A stretch of 64,000 nt of DNA, from NCBI RefSeq assembly GCF_028826155.1, contig NZ_JAQGPN010000004.1, positions 1 through 64,000 on the forward strand, in the 5' to 3' direction. Origin of the DNA: Mesorhizobium shangrilense (GTDB lineage Bacteria; Pseudomonadota; Alphaproteobacteria; Rhizobiales; Rhizobiaceae). Under the pieces are notes generated by a model. The model was given only the letters and a program-made list of their open reading frames with translations. It did not search any database and had not been told where the DNA came from. The position numbers and the translations under genes were made by a program. Positions 28,295-36,861 of the stretch are shown piece after piece (within the stretch, counting starts at the first letter, position 1; every line of letters starts with the position of its first letter).

Positions 28295-28755
28295 ACAATA
28301 TCCCGCTGGCCCGCCTGATCGAAGGAATCATCACGACGCTGCGCAACGATGTGATCCCGCATGTAGGCGACGCCTATGCGCGGGGCCAGGCGGTCGGGGT
28401 GATAGACCTGCTCAACAATCTCGCGCCGCGTGTCGACTGGGCGTCCGAAAGGCTGGAGGCCTCTGCGGCCGCAAAGCGGGCACTGCTCGAGGCGCTCGCG
28501 CGGCTGGCTCCGGAAGCAGTCGCGCCTCTCCAATCGGGCGAGAGCGTGGGCGCCAACAGGCTTCTCGCCGATATCGGCAAGCTGGATGCCGCCATATGCG
28601 ACGCGGCCGCACATCTGTGGCAGCGCCGCGGCGAGCCGGCGGCAGCCGAAGCGCTTGCCATGATCCGCGCCCATCTGCACGACGAGGCCGCCCGTGAAAT
28701 GAAGACGACCCGCAAGCCGCTCTTCGCCGAGATCGCCAGCGGGAAGAGCGGCTAG
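28291..28755 (+). CDS. Small helical protein between kinase and dehydrogenase (LvaB-like position)
   Basis: A 154-residue protein that I do not recognise by sequence. It is predicted all-helical, rich in Ala and Leu, with conserved-looking stretches IPLARLIEGIITTLRNDVIPHV (residues 4-25) and AVGVIDLLNNLAPRVDW, and it has no signal peptide or membrane span. It overlaps the kinase by ATGA and is followed 45 bases on by the dehydrogenase. In the levulinate module a small protein, LvaB, is needed by the kinase LvaA; this gene is in the same place and may be its counterpart. The role is inferred from context only. Confidence 0.75.
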   Translation: MNNIPLARLIEGIITTLRNDVIPHVGDAYARGQAVGVIDLLNNLAPRVDWASERLEASAAAKRALLEALARLAPEAVAPLQSGESVGANRLLADIGKLDAAICDAAAHLWQRRGEPAAAEALAMIRAHLHDEAAREMKTTRKPLFAEIASGKSG

Positions 28756-28800
28756 CCGGCTCATGAAACGCCTGTCACCCCATCACCGGACGACCACCTG

Positions 28801-30003
28801 ATGTTCACCGAACTCTCAGCCCATGCACGGGACCTTCGCGATCGGCTCGTCGCGTTCATGGACGAGCACATCTATCCCAACGAACGCGAACTGCTCGCGC
28901 CGCCGCCGGAACCGGAGAAATGGGCGCCCCGCCCGCTTGCGCTGGCGCTGATGGAAAAGGCCAGGTCCGCGGGCCTGTGGAACCTGTTCTACAATCACGG
29001 CCCCGAAGGACAGGGCCTGTCGAACTATGAGTATTCGCAGCTCTGCGAGGTGCTGGGCAGATCGCTCGCAGCACCCGAGATCTTCAACTGCAACGCCCCA
29101 GACGTCGGCAATATGGAGATCCTCGCCGCCTATGGCACGCCCGAGCAGAAGGAGGCCTGGCTCAGGCCGCTTCTGGCTGGCGAGATCCGGTCCTGCTTCG
29201 CCATGACCGAGCCAAGGGTCGCTTCGTCGGATGCGACCAACATCGAGACGTCGATCCTGCGCGATGGCGACGACTACGTCATCAACGGACGCAAATGGTG
29301 GGCGACCGGCGCGCCCTCGCAGCGATGCAAGGTCGCCATCGTGATGGGCAAGAGCGAGCCCGAGGCGGCCAAGCACAAGCAGCAGTCCATGATCCTCGTG
29401 CCGATGGACGCGCCGGGCTTGAAAGTCGAGCGCGCGCTGAGCGTCTACGGCTACGAGCACGCGCCGCTGGGCCATGCCGAGATGGTCTTCGACAACGTCC
29501 GCGTGCCGGCCGCGAACATGCTCCTTGGCGAGGGGCGCGGGTTCGAGATCGCGCAGGGGCGCCTCGGGCCGGGCCGCATCCACCACTGCATGCGGTTCAT
29601 TGGCTTGGCGGAACGCGCCCTGGAGATCATGTGCGCACGTGCGCGAAATCGCGTCGCCTTTGGTTCGAGCCTCGCCGAAATGGGCGGCGTGAGACAACTG
29701 ATCGGTCAGTCGCGTTGCGACATCGAGCAGGCCCGTCTGGTGACGCTCAAGGCCGCCTGGATGATGGACAAGGTCGGCAACAAGGCGGCTCGCAGCGAGA
29801 TCGCCGTCGCCAAGATCGTCGTGCCGACACTGGCCGGCATCGTGATCGACCGGGCGATCCAGGTGCATGGCGGAGCAGGCCTGTCGCAGGACTTCTTTCT
29901 GGCCGAGGCTTTTGCCGAAACCCGATTCCTGCGCATCGGCGATGGCCCCGACGAGGTGCACCGCGAGGCGCTCGCCCGTAACGAACTCTCGCGACAGCAC
30001 TGA
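28801..30003 (+). CDS. ACAD10/11-like acyl-CoA dehydrogenase (LvaC-like)
   Basis: A 400-residue acyl-CoA dehydrogenase of the ACAD10/ACAD11 group. [21 protein letters not shown] (about 135-155) and [18 protein letters not shown] (161-178) are the hallmark segments, as are [21 protein letters not shown] residues near 351-367 and [11 protein letters not shown] near 378-388. In this group the enzyme is thought to remove phosphate from a 4-phosphoacyl-CoA rather than carry out a plain dehydrogenation. The kinase-small protein-ACAD order fits that. The ATG at 28801 gives the family start. Confidence 0.92.
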   Translation: MFTELSAHARDLRDRLVAFMDEHIYPNERELLAPPPEPEKWAPRPLALALMEKARSAGLWNLFYNHGPEGQGLSNYEYSQLCEVLGRSLAAPEIFNCNAPDVGNMEILAAYGTPEQKEAWLRPLLAGEIRSCFAMTEPRVASSDATNIETSILRDGDDYVINGRKWWATGAPSQRCKVAIVMGKSEPEAAKHKQQSMILVPMDAPGLKVERALSVYGYEHAPLGHAEMVFDNVRVPAANMLLGEGRGFEIAQGRLGPGRIHHCMRFIGLAERALEIMCARARNRVAFGSSLAEMGGVRQLIGQSRCDIEQARLVTLKAAWMMDKVGNKAARSEIAVAKIVVPTLAGIVIDRAIQVHGGAGLSQDFFLAEAFAETRFLRIGDGPDEVHREALARNELSRQH

Positions 30004-30011
30004 GGAGCACC

Positions 30012-30461
30012 ATGATACCGCTGACCATCGGCCATACTGTCACCACTCCGGCGCGCACCATCGGCGAAGGCGACATCACGCTCTTCGCGGGGCTTGTCGG
30101 CGACTACACGCCCATCCATGTCGACGAAACCTTCGCGGCTGCATCGCCGCACGGCACCCGCATCGCCCATGGCCCGCTGTCGATGGCGACGGCCATCGGC
30201 CTGGCGACCCAGACAGGCCTTTTCGGCCGACGGGTCATCGGAATGGTCAACATCAACTGGGACTTTGCCGGTGTGGTCAAGCTTGGCGATACGATTCGCG
30301 CGCGGGTGACGATCGAGGCGATCAGGCCGACCTCGAAACCAGGGCGAAATCTCGGCACCTTCGGGTTCTCGGTGCTGAACCAGCGCAACGAACGCATCCA
30401 GCGCGGCCGCATGATCGTGGTGCTGCGCGCGGACGAGGCCGGGAGCAACGACGATGAGTGA
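30012..30461 (+). CDS. MaoC-family enoyl-CoA hydratase
   Basis: A 149-residue hotdog hydratase. FAGLVGDYTPIHVDETFA (about residues 25-42) contains the Asp and His of the active site, followed by GTRIAHGPLSMA. It starts nine bases after the ACAD10/11-like gene and overlaps the next gene by eight bases. It could hydrate the enoyl-CoA produced by that enzyme, linking the phosphorylation route to beta-oxidation; the activity is family knowledge, the coupling is inference. Confidence 0.88.
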   Translation: MIPLTIGHTVTTPARTIGEGDITLFAGLVGDYTPIHVDETFAAASPHGTRIAHGPLSMATAIGLATQTGLFGRRVIGMVNINWDFAGVVKLGDTIRARVTIEAIRPTSKPGRNLGTFGFSVLNQRNERIQRGRMIVVLRADEAGSNDDE

Positions 30462-31458
30462 ACGCTTCGTGATGCGGCCCGAACACGAACATCCGCACGC
30501 ACCGGACAGTTCCCTCAACTTCAACGAGAGCGTCTACACGAACGCCTTTGATGCGACGTCGCCGGTTGGCGGCTGGATGAGGCTCGGCAACAGGGTCAAC
30601 GAGGGTCACGCGGAACTGTCTGTCTGTCTCTACCTTCCCGATGGCCGTATCGCCTGCCAGTTCAAGCGGCCGAAGATCACTTCAAACGAGCGTTTCGAAG
30701 CGGGGGGGCTGAAGTACCAGGTCATCGATCCGCTGCGCAGCGTGTCTATGGAGTATGAGGGCGACCTGATCATCGTCGATGACCCGGAAGCACTGCGCGA
30801 GCCGCAGGCGCTGTTTGCGCACGGGCCGCGGCTGCCGGGCCATGTTCGCTGGCTGCACGAGGCGGAATCGCCCGTCCATGGCGGGGAGCCCGTGCATGAC
30901 GGCGTGCAGACGATGTATGGCCGTGACTTCTCGCTTGGCCATTTCAACCAGCACAGCCGCGCCAGGGGAGAGATCCGCGTCGGCGACGAGGTCTGGGCAA
31001 TCGACGGCCGCGGCTGGCGCGACCATTCATGGGGGCCGCGATACTGGCAGGCGATCTACTACTATCGGCTGTTCATCGCGAATTTTTCCAATGGCGACGG
31101 CTTCATGCTGCTGAAGATCACTGACCGCCAGGGCAAGGTGCGACGCGAGGGCGTGCTCCTTGTGGACGGCCGCTACGAGGAAATCCTCGATCTCGACGTC
31201 ATGACCAAATGGACCGGCCGGCAGGATCCGGCATTCGTCCGGCTCGGCGTGATGACGGAGCGTCGAAGAGTTCGCATCGACGGCGAAATCAACGTGCTCG
31301 CTCCGCTCCGCAACCGGCGCAAGGCCGGCGACGATGTACTGGTGTCGCGGATCGCGGAGGGTTTTACGCGCTTCGACTGGGAAGGACGCAAGGGCTGGGG
31401 CATGACCGAGTACATCGAGCGCATTGAGGACGGCGCTTTGGCGGGCTTCCCCATTTAG
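30454..31458 (+). CDS. Lipocalin-like AttH/CrtC-related protein (DUF7064/7065 type)
   Basis: A 334-residue protein without signal peptide, rich in beta strands, with two repeats of a lipocalin-like fold. The most distinctive segment is GRGWRDHSWGPRYW near residues 187-200; the RDHSWG motif is shared by AttH/CrtC-like hydratases and by uncharacterised proteins found among acyl-CoA dehydrogenase genes. It overlaps the MaoC gene and ends the plus-strand operon. It may bind or hydrate a terpenoid double bond, but no activity is known. Confidence 0.65.
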   Translation: MSERFVMRPEHEHPHAPDSSLNFNESVYTNAFDATSPVGGWMRLGNRVNEGHAELSVCLYLPDGRIACQFKRPKITSNERFEAGGLKYQVIDPLRSVSMEYEGDLIIVDDPEALREPQALFAHGPRLPGHVRWLHEAESPVHGGEPVHDGVQTMYGRDFSLGHFNQHSRARGEIRVGDEVWAIDGRGWRDHSWGPRYWQAIYYYRLFIANFSNGDGFMLLKITDRQGKVRREGVLLVDGRYEEILDLDVMTKWTGRQDPAFVRLGVMTERRRVRIDGEINVLAPLRNRRKAGDDVLVSRIAEGFTRFDWEGRKGWGMTEYIERIEDGALAGFPI

Positions 31459-31499
31459 GTGCTTGCGGCCCCGACATTCACAGCCGCGCTGCGGCGGCA

Positions 31500-32204
31500 T
31501 CAGCGGGCGGACGACGTATTGATCCGCTCCAGTCGTTCGACGGCTTGTTCCAGCCGGCTCGCCAAGGCGGCTTCGATGCTCGCTTCCGGTTTGCGAACCT
31601 GCAACCCGCTCAGCACCAGGTCGACGATCGCATCCGCGGTCTCATCGGGTTCGAACTCTCCTTCGCCGCGCAGATAGGCCCAGGTGCGGTGCTCGATGCA
31701 GCCGTAGATCATGTCGCGCACCAGCGGCAGCGGCACGTCGTCCCGCAACTCTCCGGCCTCTATGCCTTCCTGGACGATGTCGAGCGTGCGGTGCGTATAG
31801 CGGCGGTTGAGCTCGAACACGGCGGTATGGGTATAGTCCGGGCCGGTGCGAAGGTGCTGGAACATCAGGTTGCAGAGCGCCGGCTCGTCATGGATGGTCG
31901 TCAGGTGGCGCCAGATCATGAAGCGCAAACGGTTTCGCGTGCCGGTTATTCCAGCGAGCCGCTGGTCGTAATCGGCCAACATGGTTTCGTACCAGTCCTC
32001 GATGACCTTGACGAGGAGATCGCGCTTGTTGTCGAAGTAGCGGTAGATGCTGCCTTCCACGACGTTGGCGCGCTCTGCGATCTCGGACAGCGGGGCTTCC
32101 TCGTAGCCCTTGTCGCGAAAAACCCCGCGCGCGGCTCCCATGATGTCTGCGATCCGCCGCTCCCGCGGCAGCCGCGATGCCTGACGGCGGCCGGCGCTGC
32201 TCAT
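31500..32204 (-). CDS. TetR family regulator 1
   Basis: A 234-residue TetR repressor. The N-terminal helix-turn-helix reads APLSEIAERANVVEGSIYRYFDNKRDLL (about residues 37-64). The ligand domain shares long stretches (RLRFMIWRHLTTIHDEPAL, VRDMIYGCIEHRTWAYLRGEGEF) with the second TetR of the island at 43881-44573. The ATG ending at 32204 forms an ATGA overlap with the hydratase gene upstream, so regulator and hydratase are co-transcribed. It is a candidate binder of the TAATGAG repeats; an acyl-CoA ligand is likely. Confidence 0.92.
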   Translation of the reverse strand: MSSAGRRQASRLPRERRIADIMGAARGVFRDKGYEEAPLSEIAERANVVEGSIYRYFDNKRDLLVKVIEDWYETMLADYDQRLAGITGTRNRLRFMIWRHLTTIHDEPALCNLMFQHLRTGPDYTHTAVFELNRRYTHRTLDIVQEGIEAGELRDDVPLPLVRDMIYGCIEHRTWAYLRGEGEFEPDETADAIVDLVLSGLQVRKPEASIEAALASRLEQAVERLERINTSSAR

Positions 32205-33025
32205 TGATCCCCCTGACGGAACGCCGGCGCGCGCTTCCCGATGAATGCGGCCATGCCTTCCCACCATTCCTCCCCGGAAGCAGCGATCGCGACCGCGTCG
32301 AGGCCGATGCGATCGGCCTCTTCCGCCGATACGACCTCGCACCTGTAAATGGCGCGCTTGGTTTCGGCGATCGAAACCGGGCTGCAGGCGAGCAGGCGCC
32401 TTGCCAGCGCCAGCGCGGCCTCGCCGAGTTCTGCGTCGGCATGCACCCCGTGGACGAGCCCGATGGCATGAGCGGTGTCGGCAGACCACTGGTCGCCAAG
32501 CAAGGCGATCTCAAGCGCGCGGGCGCGGCCAACGATTCTCTGCAGAACCTGGACGCCACTTGCGCCGGGCAGCGCCCCAAGCCGCACCTCCGGCAAGCCG
32601 ATGCGGGCGCTTTGTCCCATCAGCCGGAAATCGCAAGCCAGCGCCAACTCGCAACCCCCACCCAGCGCAAATCCGTTCACGGCGGCGATGGTGGCGAAGC
32701 GTGCGTCGCGCAGCTTCGCCAGCATGGCGACGATCGGACCGACATAGTCATCGCGGATGGCCCGAGGGTTACGGTAAAGCCGCGACTGCGGATCGACGAA
32801 ATAGTCGATATGCGCGCCGCTGCAAAACGATCGGCCGCTTCCCGTGACGATGAGGACGCGCGCATCGCCGTCGGCGGCCTCGTCGCAAAGCGCGCCGACG
32901 GCGTCGAGAGCTTCGTAGGTGAGGGTGTTGTGGCTTGCAGGACGCGTCAGCGTCAGCCTAGCCACGCCGGGTAACGGCCAGTCGAGCTCAGCACAGCTCT
33001 CGCCCGTCTTTCGCCCCGTGTCCAT
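32201..33025 (-). CDS. Enoyl-CoA hydratase
   Basis: A 274-residue crotonase-fold enzyme. GSGRSFCSGAHIDYF and VNGFALGGGCELALACDFRLM form the oxyanion hole, and IGLPEVRLGALPGASGVQVL carries a catalytic Glu as in true hydratases. The ATG ending at 33025 is chosen because AAGGAG lies nine bases before it; an upstream start at 33073 has no ribosome site. It is followed by the TetR gene with ATGA overlap and is divergent from the nitronate monooxygenase gene. Confidence 0.88.
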   Translation of the reverse strand: MDTGRKTGESCAELDWPLPGVARLTLTRPASHNTLTYEALDAVGALCDEAADGDARVLIVTGSGRSFCSGAHIDYFVDPQSRLYRNPRAIRDDYVGPIVAMLAKLRDARFATIAAVNGFALGGGCELALACDFRLMGQSARIGLPEVRLGALPGASGVQVLQRIVGRARALEIALLGDQWSADTAHAIGLVHGVHADAELGEAALALARRLLACSPVSIAETKRAIYRCEVVSAEEADRIGLDAVAIAASGEEWWEGMAAFIGKRAPAFRQGDQ

Positions 33026-33076
33026 TGTCTTCCACTCCTTCGGTCGAGGCAGCAGCTGTTTCGGATAAAGCAAGTG

Positions 33077-33103
33077 TAATGCGCCGTCGTGCCGATCGCA
33101 TTG
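33077..33103. promoter_or_regulatory. Inverted repeat in hydratase/nitronate monooxygenase spacer
   Basis: TAATGCG (33077-33083) and CGCATTG (33097-33103) form an imperfect inverted repeat with 13 bases between arms, inside the divergent spacer. It shares TAATG with the 19-bp operator seen elsewhere but differs in arm end and spacing. It could be a separate operator. Confidence 0.3.
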
Positions 33104-33262
33104 ACGAATAGTCTCGGCGCGAACGATTCCTCAAGGATAGAAAGGGGGCATTCCCGCGTGTGATGCAGCCTTTTTTCTTGCGGCTTCCCGCGTCGCTGGC
33201 AAGTCTTTCCGCCATCGGAAGCGCCGCGGCCTTTCCGCAAATGCGTCCACTAGGAGCTAATC

Positions 33263-34180
33263 ATGAGAATTCCCCCTTCCTGGCAGGGAAAGCTTCGGCT
33301 GCCCGTCATCGTGTCGCCGATGTTCCTGATCTCGGGCCCCGACCTCGTGGTGGAAAGTTGCAATGCCGGGGTCGTCGGCACGTTTCCCGCACTGAACCAG
33401 CGGACGACCCAAGGCTATGCGGACTGGCTTGATGAAATCGAGGGCAGGCGCGCGTCGCCGGGTGCGCCATTCGGCGTCAATCTCGTCGTTCATCGCAGCA
33501 ATCCGCGCCTTGAGGCCGATCTCGCGGTAACGATCGATCGGAAGGTGCCGCTCGTCATCACGTCGCTCGGCCTCAATCGGGACCTGATCAAGGCGGTCCA
33601 CGGTTATGGCGGCGTGGTCTTCCACGACGTAACCAACCTGCGTTTCGCGGCCAAGGCCGCAGAGGCGGATGTCGACGGGTTGATTGCCGTGACCTACGGG
33701 GCAGGCGGGCACGCGGGGCCGTGGAGTCCCTTCGCGGCGCTTCACGAACTGCGCGGCATCTTCGAGGGTACGCTGCTCCTCGGCGGCGCGGTATCCAGCG
33801 GCGCACACATCGCGGCGGCAAGGCTCATGGGCGCAGACATGGTCTACATGGGCACTCGCTTCATGGCGACGGCCCAGAGCATGGCCGTGGAACGCCAGCG
33901 CCGCATGCTGATTGCGGCAAAGTCGGCCGACATCGTCTATACGCCAGCCGTCAGCGGCGTCCATGGCAACTTCCTGCGTGCAAGCCTGACGGAAGCGGGA
34001 CGCGATCCCGACGACCTTACACCGCCCTCAAAGCTCGATTTCGGAGCCACGGACGCCAAGGCGTGGCGCGACTTGTGGGCGGCGGGGCAGGGGGTGGGGA
34101 GCATCGAAGACATGCCTGACGTCGCCGAACTGGTAGACAGGCTGGACGCCGACTACCGGCGCGCTTCGGCGACTCTCTAG
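33263..34180 (+). CDS. Nitronate monooxygenase family protein (2-nitropropane dioxygenase-like)
   Basis: A 305-residue FMN-dependent TIM-barrel enzyme. PVIVSPMFLISGPDLV near the N-terminus, GVNLVVH near residues 73-79 and the active-site histidine in VTYGAGGHAGPWS near 134-146 are diagnostic, as is GADMVYMGTRFMAT for FMN phosphate. Members in acyl-CoA clusters are often annotated as nitronate monooxygenase but some act as enoyl reductases or with unknown substrates. It stands alone on the plus strand, convergent with livM. Confidence 0.88.
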   Translation: MRIPPSWQGKLRLPVIVSPMFLISGPDLVVESCNAGVVGTFPALNQRTTQGYADWLDEIEGRRASPGAPFGVNLVVHRSNPRLEADLAVTIDRKVPLVITSLGLNRDLIKAVHGYGGVVFHDVTNLRFAAKAAEADVDGLIAVTYGAGGHAGPWSPFAALHELRGIFEGTLLLGGAVSSGAHIAAARLMGADMVYMGTRFMATAQSMAVERQRRMLIAAKSADIVYTPAVSGVHGNFLRASLTEAGRDPDDLTPPSKLDFGATDAKAWRDLWAAGQGVGSIEDMPDVAELVDRLDADYRRASATL

Positions 34181-34233
34181 GCCGCGCGAAGCACGGGTCC
34201 GCGACGGTGTGGCGCGCCGCCGCGGGCCTGGCG

Positions 34234-35208
34234 CTAGAGGCCTCTCCGGATGCGGTTGGCGATCGTCCCCACGATGCCGGCGCGGAAGGTCAGCACGCAG
34301 ACGATGAAGATCAATCCCTGGATGACCGTCACCCACGACCCGGCCGAAATCAGGTAGTTCTGAAGGGTGGTGATGACCGCGGCGCCGACCAGCGGCCCGA
34401 AGATCGTGCCCACTCCTCCCACGAGCGCCATAAGGATCGGCTCGCCCGACATCGACCAGTGGACGTCGACCAGCGTCGCGACCTGGAAGATGATTGCCTT
34501 GGTCGCGCCCGCGAGAGCCGCCACAGTGGCCGAAACGACGAAGGCGATCAGCTTGTATCGCTGGACGCGATAGCCGAGCGAAATGGCGCGGTTCTCGTTG
34601 TCGCGGATCGCCTGAAGCACCTGACCGAAGGGCGAGTGCACGAAGCGATGCATCAGCAGCATCCCGGCGAAGAAGATCACCACCACCGTCCAATACAGCG
34701 TCATGTCGTTGCTGAGATCGATCACGCCGAAGAGGTGGCCGCGCGGAACCGCCTGGATTCCGTCTTCCCCATTGGTGAAGTCTGGGCGCTGGATGGAGAA
34801 GAAATAGACCATCTGAGCGAGCGCGAGCGTTATCATGGCAAAGTAGATGCCCTGCCGGCGGATGGCGATGAGGCCGAAGATCAGGCCCAGTATGGCGCCC
34901 GAGCCGGTGCCCAGTATGATTGCCAGTTCCGGCGTGATCCCCCAGTACTTGGCCGTATAGGCCGCTACGTAGCTGGCGAAGCCAAAAAAGGCGGCATGGC
35001 CGAAGGACAGAAGCCCCGCATAGCCGAACAACAGGTTGAACGCGGAAGCGAACAGCGCGAAGCACAGCACCTTCATCACGAAGACCGGATAGAAGGCATA
35101 GGGTGCTGCGATCAGCAGGAGCGCGAGCCCCATGAAGATCGCCCTGTGCAGAGATTTGTCGTCTTGCTCGAGGCCGCCGACGGCGTTGGCCAATGTCGTA
35201 TCTGCCAT
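34234..35208 (-). CDS. livM: Branched-chain amino acid-type ABC permease LivM
   Basis: A 324-residue membrane permease with about nine hydrophobic segments and the family segment FGYAGLLSFGHAAFFGFASYVAAY near residues 49-72, with the EAA-like loop of importers (GYRVQRYKLIAFVVSA) near 199-214. It forms the channel with LivH and is energised by LivG and LivF. It is last in the minus-strand livG-livF-livH-livM operon. In catabolic islands such systems often carry hydrophobic or aromatic acids rather than amino acids. Confidence 0.94.
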   Translation of the reverse strand: MADTTLANAVGGLEQDDKSLHRAIFMGLALLLIAAPYAFYPVFVMKVLCFALFASAFNLLFGYAGLLSFGHAAFFGFASYVAAYTAKYWGITPELAIILGTGSGAILGLIFGLIAIRRQGIYFAMITLALAQMVYFFSIQRPDFTNGEDGIQAVPRGHLFGVIDLSNDMTLYWTVVVIFFAGMLLMHRFVHSPFGQVLQAIRDNENRAISLGYRVQRYKLIAFVVSATVAALAGATKAIIFQVATLVDVHWSMSGEPILMALVGGVGTIFGPLVGAAVITTLQNYLISAGSWVTVIQGLIFIVCVLTFRAGIVGTIANRIRRGL

Positions 35209-35217
35209 GACGGTTTC

Positions 35218-36108
35218 CTAGCTGGTGCGGCCGAACAGGCCTTCTGGCTTCACCATCAGGACGAGGATCATGATGACGAAAATGACGACCGACGAGGCTT
35301 CGGGATAGAGGACCTTGGTAAGGCCCTCGACAAGGCCGAGCCCGAGGCCGGTGACGATGGAACCGAGGATCGACCCCATCCCACCGATGACGACGACCGC
35401 GAAGACGACGATCAAGAGGTCCGCCCCCATCTGCGGCTGCACGGAATAAATCGGTGCGGCGAGAACGCCGGCAAAGGCGGCCAGACCGACGCCGGCGCCG
35501 TAGGTAACGGTGACAAGTCGCGGCACGTTGATTCCGAACGCCTCGACCAAGCCCGGGTTCTCCTGGGCAGCGCGCAAGGTGGCTCCGATCCGCGTGCGCT
35601 CGATGATGAGCCAGGTTGTGAAGCAGACTACCAGCGAGATGAACAGCACCCAGGCGCGGTAGTGCGGCAGGAACATGAAGCCGAGGTTCGAACCGGACGA
35701 CAGCAGCGGTGGTATGGGATAGCGCAGGCCGGAGGCGCCAAAATAATGCCGGAGAAGGCCCTGTATCACCAGCGCGAGCCCGAAGGTCAGCAGCAGGCCA
35801 TAGAGCGGCGCAATGTCCCGGATCCTCAAAAGCATCAGCCGTTCCATCGCGACGCCGATCAGACCGACGGAGATCGGCGCCAGGATCAGCGCCCACCAGT
35901 AGTTGATGCCGAAAAAGGTCATGCCCATCCAGGCCGCGAAGGCGCCCATCGTGTACTGCGCGCCATGCGTGAAGTTAATGATGTGGAGCAGGCCGAAGAT
36001 GATCGCCAGCCCGAGGCTCAGCATTGCGTAGAAGGAGCCGTTTATGAGGCCGAGCAATAGCTGCCCAGAAAGCGCCTGGATCGGAATCCCGATCAGATCG
36101 GTCAGCAT
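35218..36108 (-). CDS. livH: Branched-chain amino acid-type ABC permease LivH
   Basis: A 296-residue permease. It has the LivH start (LLLGLINGSFYAMLSLGLAIIFGLLHIINFTHGAQYTMGAF pattern, residues 18-58) and the VIGGMGSILGSIVTGLGLGLVEGL segment near 251-274, with about eight membrane spans. It lies nine bases before livM and after livF in the same operon. It is complete and shows nothing odd. Confidence 0.94.
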   Translation of the reverse strand: MLTDLIGIPIQALSGQLLLGLINGSFYAMLSLGLAIIFGLLHIINFTHGAQYTMGAFAAWMGMTFFGINYWWALILAPISVGLIGVAMERLMLLRIRDIAPLYGLLLTFGLALVIQGLLRHYFGASGLRYPIPPLLSSGSNLGFMFLPHYRAWVLFISLVVCFTTWLIIERTRIGATLRAAQENPGLVEAFGINVPRLVTVTYGAGVGLAAFAGVLAAPIYSVQPQMGADLLIVVFAVVVIGGMGSILGSIVTGLGLGLVEGLTKVLYPEASSVVIFVIMILVLMVKPEGLFGRTS

Positions 36109-36117
36109 ACCCTCACC

Positions 36118-36861
36118 TCAGATTCCCAGATATTTATGAAGTTTGGCGCGGTTCTGCTCCAAGGCATCGGCCCGCACCATGTCGACAACCCGGCCCTGCT
36201 CGACGATGTAGTGGCGGTCTGCCACCGACGAGGCGAAATGAAAGTTCTGCTCGACCAGGACGATTGTGTAGCCGCGTTCCTTGAGAATCCGGATCGTGCG
36301 GCTGATCTGCTCGATGATGACGGGCGCCAGTCCCTCGGTTGGCTCGTCGAGCAGAAGGAAGCGGAAGCCGGCGCGCAAAATCCGGGCGATAGCGAGCATC
36401 TGCTGCTCGCCGCCAGACAGTTTCGTGCCCTGGCTGTCGAGGCGCTCGCGCAGGTTGGGGAAAAGCTCGAATATCTCGTCGTCGGAGACCGCCGCGGCCC
36501 CGAGTGCGGGCGGCAGATGCAGATTCTCGAGCACTGAGAGGCTCGAAAAAATGCCGCGCTCTTCCGGAACGTAGCCGACGCCCATGCGCGCTATCTGGCG
36601 CGCCGGCAGGCCGATCGTCTCTATCCCGTCGAAGAGGATCGATCCCCGCCGATTGCGCTGCTGGCCGATGATGGCGCGCAGCGTGGTCGTCTTGCCGGCT
36701 CCGTTGCGTCCGAGAAGCGTGATGACCTCGCCATTCGAAACGTCGAACTCCATGCCGTGCAGCACGTGGGACTCGCCGTAAAACGCATGGAGACCGCGCA
36801 CGGAAAGACGCGGCTTGGCGTCTCCGGCGGGCCGCATGTCCAAGGCTGCCGCTTCAGCCAT
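36118..36861 (-). CDS. livF: ABC transporter ATP-binding protein LivF
   Basis: A 247-residue ATPase of the Liv system. Walker A GRNGAGKTT near residues 51-59, signature LSGGEQQM near 148-155, Walker B LLLDEP near 168-173, and LVEQN near 202-206. The PEERGIFSSLSVLENL segment is typical of LivF. Its start overlaps the livG stop by eight bases, so translation is coupled. An extra 20-residue Ala-rich N-terminus may be untranslated. Confidence 0.94.
   Translation of the reverse strand: MAEAAALDMRPAGDAKPRLSVRGLHAFYGESHVLHGMEFDVSNGEVITLLGRNGAGKTTTLRAIIGQQRNRRGSILFDGIETIGLPARQIARMGVGYVPEERGIFSSLSVLENLHLPPALGAAAVSDDEIFELFPNLRERLDSQGTKLSGGEQQMLAIARILRAGFRFLLLDEPTEGLAPVIIEQISRTIRILKERGYTIVLVEQNFHFASSVADRHYIVEQGRVVDMVRADALEQNRAKLHKYLGI

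Noticed and set aside
34181..34233. Terminator between the nitronate monooxygenase gene and livM
   Set aside because: Only four-base pairings are possible and there is no T run.
34207..36060. Open frame of 617 codons on the plus strand, very rich in charged residues
   Set aside because: It is antisense to livM and livH; hydrophobic codons read backwards give Asp/Glu/Gln/Arg-rich sequence.
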